A DNA stretch of 40,046 nucleotides from Bondarzewia mesenterica (lineage: Eukaryota; Basidiomycota; Agaricomycetes; Russulales; Bondarzewiaceae): assembly GCA_004802705.1 (NCBI GenBank), contig SGPL01000310.1, forward strand, positions 1 through 40,046, read 5' to 3'. Position 1 is the first letter of the stretch; each line of letters starts with the position of its first letter. Made by a program: the position numbers and the translations under genes. The notes under the pieces were generated by a model, which had not been told where the DNA came from, ran no database searches, and saw nothing but the letters and a program-made list of their open reading frames with translations. Below, one piece after another: positions 31,401-40,046 of the stretch.

Positions 31401-34400
31401 GGTCGCCCTTCAGGTCGAAGAGATTGGGAAACATAGGGCGGTAAAACTTGAAGATCTGGGATCCAGGAGAGGCGAATGAGAGAGCAGACAGATAGATGTG
31501 GGGGACACTCTCTTTGATCGGAATGCGGAATATTACAAGAAAATGGCTGGCATCCTTGACAAATTCTGAGAGTTCCAAGTCGTAAGGCTGACAAGATTAT
31601 CATCAACATACGCAGACAATTTTTTTTACAGGGCGGTTTTACTCACTTGGAGGCGATCTGCAACAAGATCCGAGAGCCGTGGGGTACCATCTACCGCATT
31701 GATGAGACTGAGAACTTCAAGCCAGAACAGGAACCGAGTATGGAAAAAGAGCCGAAGCAGGTCACGAAGTTCTGAGTCCAATGAATCTCGTATATCTTGC
31801 AGATGTGCAGCCCAGTATCTGCATGCATACACCAGATGTGACGGGATATTCTCCGACACTGTCGCCGACAGATACGCAGGATCCCCCTTAGTTAGATAAG
31901 ATGATTGAAACCTGTAAATATTAAATCTGAGGCTCCTTAGATCATTAAGCATGACACGCAGGCAAGTAACAGCAAGCATACGGTTGCTCCGTGTACGATC
32001 AATGAAAAGATGTTGAAACTTTTCACCGCATCTGCTCGACTCCGTCAGCAGACCAGTCACGTACTGATGAACGCCTAAATGGCCATCCGGGCTGATAATG
32101 ACGATGGATTTGAGTGAACGGAAGATATCCTCTGGCAATGTGGTAAGACGGTCATGCAAAAGGTGGCGGAGTTCCTGGGCGGTGAGAGGAATCTTTGCCA
32201 TAGCAATGGCACTAACAGTAGTATGAAACCCCGGAGGGGGACGACGGAGTGGGAACTGCAACACGGATTTGAAAAGTTCGTCTATATCACCATATTTCGC
32301 TGAAGATCCACCAGAGATGACGACGAAATATGATCGGGGCCGTGGTCGATGATATCCAAGACCGTCTCTGCCCAGATGAAGAGGCCAGCAGCATGACCAA
32401 CTAGCGCGTTAACGTCATTCGACGCCGGCCAGCTCTGTGGCAAGCCGCGTCGGTTTCGAATGTCTATGAGCCGATGCTCTACATAGGTGCGCATCCCTTC
32501 GTTAGTCTCATGATCAACAGTCGGGCCAGCTCGAAGCTCCATCCGTTTCATGCCTTTGCAATCAGATGCCTCCAGGATATCAAGAGTTGGGCGGCTTGTC
32601 ACCAAGAGCTTGTATATGGGCGGGAAGCGCGACCATTTTACGAGGCTCTCTAGCAGGGATTTCCATTCAGAGCCAAAGTCATTTTTTTGATGGCATTGCT
32701 CTAAGCCATCGATCACTATGACTGGAAATCGACAAGATGCCTTGAAGTAGCCAGCTTTGGCCATTAAGGGCCCTTCGATCAACCTCTTGAATGCGATGTT
32801 GGTGAGACACAGCGAGCTATCACTGTCACTTTCCACAATGCTGCTCATCATCACGTTGAGTGCAGGACTGAAGGAAGCAAGACCATAAGCGATACTGCGT
32901 CAGAGATGAATGGGGAATGTTCCTTGGCTACAAAAGAAGGAGCCCCTGTTGTCGATTAGTCAGTTCGGAAACAACTTCCGACGCGATTGCTATTTTACCA
33001 ATCCCCAGACCGCCACTGAGCCACATAATATTTGGTTGCTCGCCGTCCTCGACCCAGCTGTATATGGACTTGAGCAGGTCGTCACGAGTACCACTCATGC
33101 AATGGGCATCGACGCTTGTGGGGAATTCTCGTAGCCTCAACAACCCATTATCTTCCCCTTACGTGGGAGTATGGCTATTCAGACAATTCGAAAAATCAAG
33201 CTTAATAGACAACCTACAGTCGGAATCATAGTTCTGCCTCCAAGTTATGTCATCTTGAAGGCAGATAGGCGGCAACAATACTAATGGCTTTCGTTTATAG
33301 AAGGCCTTTTTCAGTCTCAAAAAATGACGTCGGAATTCGCGGGGTCGGGATTGGACATCTTCCTGAATTTCTGCAAAAGATGTTCACTTTTCCAGCACGA
33401 GCGACTCATTGATGACTTACCTCCCAATCCTGACTTGGCAGGATCTTCCAAATATGAAACCGCGGAAGATACCATCAGCATAAGGTAGAGGAGAGTAATG
33501 TGTTCTGATTGAAGCCTGGTCCGAAAGGTCGGGTTCGATATGTAGGAGATTACGTCACAGATCTGCTCTCCCAGAATGCGCAATTCGATGTCTGCATTCT
33601 GCATTGGTAGCTGAGGATAACACCGTTTCTGTGTCAAAGCGGCAGCTGTGACCGGTTGAGAGCTTACTTTGCAAATCCTCTCTGTCGTTTCTATTATGCG
33701 TTCAAGTCGATAATGAAGCACAACATTATTCTCATCAAACACAGTCCGTAGACCTTGAAGACGGGTGCAACAACGCTTGAGGCTTGAAGATAGAGGTGCA
33801 GGACTGGTAACGACATCCTGAGGAAGCACATCTGAGACACCCTGAATCTCCTAAAGTGACTAACAGACCGTAAGAACGGAGTTCGTAGCTTTTATGACGA
33901 TAAATTGCTTACTTGTTCAGCCTTCAAAAGTACGCGCAATGTCACTTCGAGCCCGTCAAAGCTCTGCGTATATTTTCCGCCGCCTGATTCTCCCCCGCAT
34001 GCGTCAACGACCGCACGTCCACTGATCTCAAAGATCCTTTTCTTCGGTCTCTTCCAACGTCGCGAAAGCACGTTCTGATCGCCGTAAATCTCCAACATAA
34101 TGGAAGAAATACTGGAAATATCGCTGAAAATACAACCAAGCTTCCATAAGCCATAAGCCCCGTTGATGCAACAAAATCGATCACGACTTACACACGAGGG
34201 CCAATCTTCCAGCACAATACACCTTCTCCAGAATCTTGCTTCTGAAACACAGCTTGTACCCGGCTGCCGTCCACGAAGAGATGAAAATTCTTGGATGGAT
34301 TGAATGACCCCTCAAGGGTGACTCGAACATCTGTCAGCGTAAAAAAAGCTTTTGGTTGGTCATGATGCTCAAGATCAGTGGATAGTAATCGTTGGAGGCG

Positions 34401-34500
34401 AACCTGTGGAGGATATCGGTTAAGGCCATAATAAACAGCAGTTTCGCATAACCAGACGTCGCTGACGACACTCGGAGAGAAAAGTCGCTCAGTTGCGATG
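28423..34500 (-). CDS. NLR-like protein: C2-like N-terminus, helical region, NACHT ATPase, ~21 WD40 repeats (possibly disrupted)
   Basis: Fungal NACHT-WD40 proteins are STAND ATPases used in non-self recognition and heterokaryon incompatibility. Minus-strand exons give a C2-like part (AFFTLTDVRVTLEGSF, FHLFVDGSRVQAVF, 34200-34400; IMLEIYGDQNVL near 34100), a helical part (33317-33829), then the NACHT: IMWLSGGLGIGKIAIASEVV (Walker A, Lys-Ile where Lys-Ser/Thr is usual; near 33010), FPVIVIDGLEQCHQKN (Walker B, ~32700), YKLLVTSRPTLDIL (sensor) and helices (IPLTAQELRHLLHDRLTTLP onwards). The last exon (about 31578-28423) carries about 21 WD40 units, e.g. GHAIFCLAFSPDGTRIASGG, HTEGVNSVAWSPDDKFIASG. 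Two frame problems occur, near 32895-32931 and near 32285, so this may be a pseudogene. The 5' end is uncertain; the frame is open to about 34500 without an ATG. Confidence 0.8.
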
Positions 34501-35148
34501 AGTAAATATAAGTAGTGACTTATTCAGATTCATCGGAACTGGAAACCATATTGATGCCATCAAATGTCTGATACGCAACGTATCGACGGTCATCGCCTTG
34601 CGCCCATTTCAGGGACGTCAAAAAGAGCAAAGGCTGAACTTGGGCTGAACTAGGTTCGAAGCAAACGCCTGTTGTAACGCGAGAGCTGTCTTGCTTTGAG
34701 ACTAAAGACTGAATGTTGAAATGAGTACGAAATTCTGTAGAATTTTGCACCTTTTAGGCGCGCGCAGTTCAAATTCCCCAGTCGACGACAGCCATACTGA
34801 CGCGGGCTCGTTACCAACTGATAACTCCCCTCCCACCGAGCGGAACACAGGAAATACACGAAGCATCGGATGGCAGATCATCCTCAGGCTGATGAGTCGG
34901 GTGTGATCACAACAGATGTCAGATTTCGTGAATTAACGCGATGCTTCAATGAAAGGTCTATGAGCGATTCTCGGAAGGTAATCTGATCATCACATACTTT
35001 TTTATCTGAGTATGCATTACCAGTCTACCTCAATGAATGTCTCGCCCTTCGTAGGAGGAAAACTCTTCTGCCGCATGTCCTTCAGATTCATGAGACTCGA
35101 GTCTTGAAGTTAAGAGTTAAAGAGAAACTGACCTAAACGCTTCAAGCT
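34501..35148. other. Upstream of the NLR-like gene; unassigned ORFs
   Basis: Minus frames at 34520-34750 (containing YVAYQTFDGINMVSSSDESE) and 34650-34859 overlap. One of them could supply the missing first exon of the NLR-like gene, but I see no donor that joins in phase to the C2-like exon. The remainder is the 3' flank of RRP46. Confidence 0.35.
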
Positions 35149-36046
35149 TCAGATTTCCATTTTTTCGTCATCAACCTGATTCCCGTGTGTGCCATTCGCC
35201 TCATTGTCCTTTATAGTCGAGCTCTCATTCAACGCAGATGACGGTCGGTTCATGGAAACACTATCTTTGACTTTCAGCCATATTTTTCGGGCACTTGCCC
35301 TCCCTATCTCTCTGGCACGTGCGAAATCTTCCTCGTCAAATTTTCCAACAGTGCTTTCCCAATTCGTCCATACAGTCTCGCAAGCAGGCGCGTCAACGGA
35401 ATGTCGTGTACGGGAGAGCTCGGTGGAGAACATGAATGCGAAGCAGCCATGAGCATCGGTGAGGAGCAGTTCCTCTTCACTTGGATCCACGATAAGTGTC
35501 GATTGCAGGCTATCTTTTGCCAATCCAGATGGCCGCAAATGACCGACAGCAACAGAACAGATGACGCCGCGCATGGGAATAGACCCAGCATCGAGTAGGG
35601 CAAGAGTAGACGCATTGATGAATGAAGCAATAAGAGAAGGATGACAGTGAATGGACGGGTTAGGCGTGAGTGATTGAACGACAAGCTGAATGAGCGCGCG
35701 AGGATTTCGTGATAGCAAGATTGAGGGCATGAGCAGCGTTCGGAGAGACACAGAGAGTGACTTGGATTCTGTTCCGGGGACGTTGGACAACGGACGCAGA
35801 ATGACCTCAAAGGTAGCTTTAGAAGGCTGTTCAGAGGCAAGGCGGACCTCTATCGGTCCAGACACGGAAGCAAGAGCCTTGGCTTTCCCCTCAAAGTTCC
35901 ATTAGCATTTAGATACATAGTGAACTTAGTTGGGTCTCACCGAATCCAAACTGCGCAGAACCATCTGCCCGATCCAACCTCTCGAAAACAATGGTTAACG
36001 GTCGGAGTTCATCGCTGCTACGACCATCCTGTCTTCGGATCGACAT
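35149..36046 (-). CDS. RRP46: Exosome complex component RRP46 (RNase PH-like)
   Basis: RRP46 is a structural subunit of the hexameric RNase PH ring of the nuclear and cytoplasmic RNA exosome. Exon 1 starts at ATG 36046: MSIRRQDGRSSDELRPLTIV, then DRADGSAQFGFG. A 51-nt intron (35890-35940, GTGAGA...TTTGAG) joins to GKAKALASVSGPIEVRLASE, the expected phase and motif. Exon 2 gives ILLSRNPRALIQLVVQSLTP, HPSLIASFINASTLALLDAG and SIPMRGVICSVAVGHLRPSG, all RNase PH-fold signatures. It continues with LLTDAHGCFAFMFSTE and a hydrophilic C-terminal tail ending DDEKMEI. Fungal RRP46 is catalytically inactive and its length here, about 285 residues, is normal. No lesion was seen. Confidence 0.9.
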
Positions 36047-38737
36047 TGACTTTCAAATTGAGGTATAAACAAAGTGAAAATAAGGAAACAGCGATGGAAA
36101 AGAGGTCACGTACCAACTCCAAAACTCGAAAAGACCAAGTCTGTTGACAGTGAAAGATAGAAGCTGCAATCACGAGGACGCAAGGTGACATCATGTGATG
36201 TGGTGACAGAACGCGTTGAACGCGCCGGTCCTCTCGTTGGTAGGTGTTCATTCTAGTCAGCTATAAGCATTTGCGCTATCATGCCAGATTATATGTGTAT
36301 AATCATCGTATTTATTCATGAATCGATAAAGGAGTTCCAGGCTTCAACGTTCCTTCAACACATATGCAAATGGGAACTTTTGGTGGCAGGTCCACAGTGT
36401 ACTGTACTGTAGGTAGCCGACGCGAAAGCAATGGCTGGCAACACAAGTCAGTTGTAGATGCCAGTTCCAGGCTCAAATAATAAAATTTATGTTTAAAACT
36501 GGAGCCAGTGAAACTACGAGACGATCGGATGGAGCAGATAGCGATGGTCTGTGCTTTTCTATCCATGATCTGCAACAATTCAACACCGTTTTATTATGAC
36601 ATTTATTGAATGACAATGCCAGCGATTACCTCGCCATCTCCGCGCACTCTATCAATCCAAGGATTAACTGGGAGCAATGGGATAGATAGCCGAGTCGACG
36701 GTTCAACGTAGTTCGTCACTACTCCCATCAGGCCCTGAGAGCGTTCAGACTGCAGTCATCAAGATTGGTCTCAGCGATCTCCATCAGATTTTGACCCGCC
36801 AACGAGGTTGTGAAGAGTAATATGTACTCGTGAATGAAAAGTGGCGGAAAATACCTGCAGTTACCTCGTAAATCAGTGCATCTTCGTGTCCCCAACGAAC
36901 TCCGATACACAAAGCCAAAGGCTTTCGCTGAGCTAGCTTGGTTGAACATTGTCTCGTCGCTGAGTCTGATGTTGCACTTGAACAAAGTCGACATGTCTCA
37001 GATTCATATAGAGGCGAATTCCACGGGCTCTGCCGGACCGGGATCAAAAGCAGCAGGCTACGAAGGACAGCTCAGGTTTCCTTTTCCAGACGTGTTCGTG
37101 TGACTGCGTATTTCCCTTTCGATCACTTTCCTTTGTCTCTGGTCTGCGCTTTGATCCGGTTGCAAACAAAATGGAGCCTCCACTCGTATAAAATCACTAC
37201 ATACTCTCCTTGGCGGGTGATCGCATCCTTCCCACCTTTGCTTTTAGTACCTCCCTTCGAGCGAACCTCGTTATGCGCGACGAAACCCTCCCCGACCTCC
37301 GTTAGTGGGTTAAGTTTGGCTTTCCTCCGCAATCACCGACGTTCCTACGATCGGCTGAATATCTTGCTAAGCTCTGATTGGTCTTGTTGCTCGTAGACGC
37401 TGGCTGCTATCTTGTTTACTTTCAACTCGTCTGGTTCAGTCATTCCTGAATCGAAGGGCGCGTGCGCTACTCTTTCTCCATGCAATTACCCAGAGGCCCT
37501 GCCACATGACCTTGGTACGTTGTCGACAGAACTTAGCACTCCCCTTGACGCCGTCTAATGTGTAGGTCTTTCCCATACAGTTAGCTCACATGCTATTCTA
37601 AGCAATGACGTATCAAAGCATTTGGCCCTCCGTTTTCCATAAACCTCCATTCCTTCGGTTGACCGGTTCATAGTGTTCGTTGCTTGTCGTTGCACAGTGC
37701 TTCATTCAGAGAAGGGCTCGACACTATGCATTCCTGTGCGTATCTCCCAACCAGATTACTACAGAATGCAATTTCCTCTTACCTTTTGCTGTCAGATTTT
37801 ACATGTTCTTTCGTGACAGCGCGCGGGGATTTCTGGCCAGCGTCAAATATATGCATGAGAAAGTGGGACCCCGTTCCTCTCTGCTAACGATTTCTCTAGA
37901 GAACGTCGTTGACACGCTCGAAACTGATTGAGTTTCCCATGCCGGCACCATCCGTCTTGGTCTGTACACGCATGCCTTTCTTGCCGACAATTTTCCTATC
38001 CTGATCTGTCTGGTTGGCAAGTCTTGCTCTCTTCTCCTGTACCCATCGTATGTCGTGCTGGATGTGGAGACCTGCAGCCCTTGCTATGCGTTCCCCTTGT
38101 TGAAGCCATTCCGGAATGCGGAGCCGACTATCATAGCGTGCGTATCCTTTTGGGTCTATGATCACTAGATCAGATCATCGACCCAAACAAACTGAATCCC
38201 ATGTATGCCCTTCTTCCTTCATTTACGCTTCCATTTTTGACCTTCCCTTTCCGGCTTGTGTTCGCCCAAGTTCCGCAGGCGCGAGGCGGTCCCTGTTTTT
38301 TTTTTTCCGGTATCGTCTCATCACCTGATTTCGTTATCTTTGCGCCCCATCCGGGCTTCCGAGCTGCCCTCCAGGGCTATCAATCAGAAGAGGTACGTAC
38401 GGGTAACTGACAATATTCCGTCATCCATTGGTATGTATCGCAATAACTATTTACAAAATAATAAAGAGGACAAGGGCTAGGAATGGGAAGAGCGGTGGGT
38501 GCGCGAAGGGTTCATGGGAGAGCGTCGGGTGAGGGAGGGAAAAGGATGGTACCAAGGGTGAGAGTGACGGAAAACACTGATACAACGATAGATCGGAGCC
38601 CAACAACAGGTAACGCAATAATACAAGGACGTGGCATCATTTCCGGCAATAGACAAGGTGGTCAAACAACAATTCTCTCCAAAGAGTACACGTTATGCAT
38701 GAAAGAGATAAATAAATCAGTTAGGATAGCATCGTCA
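36047..38737. other. Long region with unassigned short ORFs
   Basis: About 2.7 kb with no gene I can name. Minus frames worth recording are 36312-36578, 36728-36994 (ending NLDDCSLNALRA) and 37896-38165, whose RIPEWLQQGERIARAAGLHI stretch looks like real helical, basic protein. On the plus strand, 37396-37558 is open and Ser-rich (ILFTFNSSGSVIPESKGACA) after a possible intron end, and TATAAAA lies at about 37183. T/C-rich plus-strand DNA fills 38200-38330. None has a start, splice pattern and domain together, so I call none as a gene. Confidence 0.35.
37896..38165 (-). CDS. Unassigned 89-codon ORF, possibly an exon
   Basis: The frame contains RIPEWLQQGERIARAAGLHI followed by a Lys/Arg-rich part (WVQEKRARLANQTDQDRK). 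The composition is charged and helical, unlike the neighbouring low-complexity frames. It lies 570 bp downstream of the HMG-box gene's stop on the same strand. It may be an exon of an unrecognised gene, a basic nuclear protein fragment or chance. I cannot name a family. Confidence 0.25.
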   Translation of the reverse strand: MIIDPKGYARYDSRLRIPEWLQQGERIARAAGLHIQHDIRWVQEKRARLANQTDQDRKIVGKKGMRVQTKTDGAGMGNSISFERVNDVL

Positions 38738-40046
38738 TTAGGCAAAGTTTGACGAAGGAAGGGGTTGCGCGAGATAGTCCGAGAAACTGACATCCTGATG
38801 CCCGTTCTCAAACACCTTGTTGTGGGTGAAGAATGAGAAAGCGCCTTTCGAAGGCAGCGAAGAGTGTTCATCGGAGGATTGGAAAGAGGAAGCGTCTGCT
38901 GGTTGATACGGAAAGGAAGAGGAGTGGTCACCGGGATATCCCATCGGCTGGAGCGTAGTTTGTAGCATCTGTTCTTGGAAGTCGTTCGGATTGAACGACG
39001 CAAACGCATTCTGCATGAGCGGGAACAGATCGCTTGCGTCTGGCTGGTATGCGACGGGCGAAATGCACGAGCTAGTATAGTCATGTGGGGTGCTGGGCGG
39101 ACTAGACAGCTGGGAGGGGGTCGTGGGCCATTGTTCGTATATCTGTGTATCGATTGAAAGGGGGGTCATGTCGAAAGCGTGGGCTTGATTCGGAGTACAA
39201 AGGCCTTGCCCTTCCTCCCAGAACATTCCGTAGGGGATTTTGCCAGAAGGCAGTGGCGATAGAGGATCACAAGACTCTACGTAGGAGGCAGGGTCCTCAG
39301 TGAAAACGAATGGATTAAAATCCTATTTAACGAACGGTCAGAATCCTTGACTCACGAACGAGAGTAGGAATGGCTTACAAAAGAGGGCTTGGTATTTGTA
39401 GCGAATGAATAATTTGAGAAATCGGAAGGCGGGAGAGGAGGGAGGACGAGAGGCGGCATTGAGTCATCGACGTTGTCCACATCGAGCACTATCGTATCGG
39501 GAGTAGACGATGCCTCGGGTTTAACTGATGGCGAACGCGACCGTCCTGGTTGAGAGCTGAGAGCGCGATGACGGCGAGACGAAGACTTTGGCGATGAGCG
39601 CAAGAAGGCAAGGGAAGAATCCGGTGCAGGCTCAGAAGAAGAACGTCTGTACATCCTCGCCGTCAACGGTGCTTCGAAACGCGTCACAACAGGCGGGACA
39701 TGGTAGCGGTCAAATTCTTCAATGGCAGCCTTGAGGTCGGCGCCCTTCTTGCCCTCCACCAAAAGCTCAGCGATTTTTTCGCACCGCTTCATGTCCTTCG
39801 GTCCAACTTCCCTCACCTTACGCTTGTCCTGCGTCCCCTTGGCCTTGAGATGAAGGGGACGGAATGCGTAGTCGGGGAACTTGCGTTTATGCTCAGCCTG
39901 GGCAGCCTTTGCCTTGCCATGCCAGAACTGGCGCTCCTCGTGGGGCATATTCTGCCAGGTAATGCCGATAATCTTCGACAACGTGCTGTGATTGGTCTCA
40001 ACGTCGGAAGAAACATGCTGGCTTTTAATAAACGAGGAACGGAAAA
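38738..40046 (-). CDS. HMG-box transcription factor (5' part outside the window)
   Basis: The HMG box binds DNA in the minor groove; fungal members of this sub-type (Ste11/mating-type-like) control mating and development. Reading from the right edge, FRSSFIKSQHVSSD and HSTLSKIIGITWQNMPHEER form helices 1-2. They are followed by FWHGKAKAAQAEHKRKFPDY and AFRP, the helix 3 and basic end typical of MATA/Ste11-like boxes. A Lys/Arg-rich stretch, a Ser-rich linker and an acidic run follow. A GTAAGC...AAATAG intron of about 60 nt (39318-39380) joins to a Pro/Ser/Gln/Asp-rich C-terminus (FDFNPFVFTEDPASYVESCD and onward) with TGA or TAG at 38738, ending LPSSNFA. The start and the first part of the box lie beyond 40046. 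Class is clear; exact role is inference. Confidence 0.85.

Noticed and set aside
1..40046. tRNA, rRNA, CRISPR array, intact LTR or transposase genes
   Set aside because: No cloverleaf with a clear B-box, no rRNA-like stretch, no regularly spaced identical repeats and no reverse transcriptase, integrase or transposase motifs were seen by eye.

Overview
The window reads as nuclear DNA of a filamentous basidiomycete, most likely an agaricomycete. The evidence is intron-rich protein genes with short GT-AG introns (mostly about 45-70 nt), the gene families present (a NACHT/WD40 NLR-like gene, a small oligopeptide transporter split into many exons, a DUF6699-like protein, an aryl-alcohol-dehydrogenase-type aldo/keto reductase, secreted FAD and lipase enzymes), and moderate GC. 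No rRNA, tRNA, CRISPR array or intact transposon was recognised. All exon joins were made by eye from reading frames and GT/AG sites.

Layout. 1-1174: no confident gene, with a short repeat patch at the left edge. 1175-2580 (-): SGF29, the tandem-Tudor subunit of SAGA. 3203-3557: a compact cluster of direct and inverted copies of a motif of about 40 nt. 3857-4814 (+): a C2H2-like zinc-finger regulator with a TATA box. 5896-7047 (-): an FHA-domain RNA-processing protein (SNIP1/Pml1 type). 7448-8673 (-): a secreted class 3 lipase. 9899-11783 (-): an aldo/keto reductase. 13559-15603 (+): a secreted BBE-type FAD oxidoreductase. 16556-17949 (-): an ankyrin-repeat protein. 19961-24250 (-): an OPT oligopeptide transporter with an 8-nt micro-exon. 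25278-26190 (-): a decayed kinase-like gene. 26648-27899 (+): a DUF6699-like protein. 28423 to about 34500 (-): a very large NLR-like gene (C2-like N-terminus, helical region, NACHT, about 21 WD40 repeats). 35149-36046 (-): RRP46 of the RNA exosome. 38738-40046 (-): an HMG-box transcription factor cut by the window edge.

The genes do not form one pathway. Housekeeping RNA and chromatin genes (SGF29, the FHA protein, RRP46) are interspersed with secreted or metabolic enzymes (lipase, aldo/keto reductase, FAD oxidase), a nutrient transporter and accessory genes (ankyrin, NLR, kinase remnant). The lipase, reductase and FAD oxidase lie side by side, which fits a small catabolic neighbourhood but does not prove co-regulation.

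The points most worth checking are the inverted/direct repeat cluster at 3.2-3.6 kb, the NLR gene (Walker A ending in Lys-Ile, 21 repeats fitting three propellers, two broken spots that GT...AG gaps of 35-37 nt would repair), two genes each broken by one extra base in a run of seven G/C, and the OPT micro-exon.
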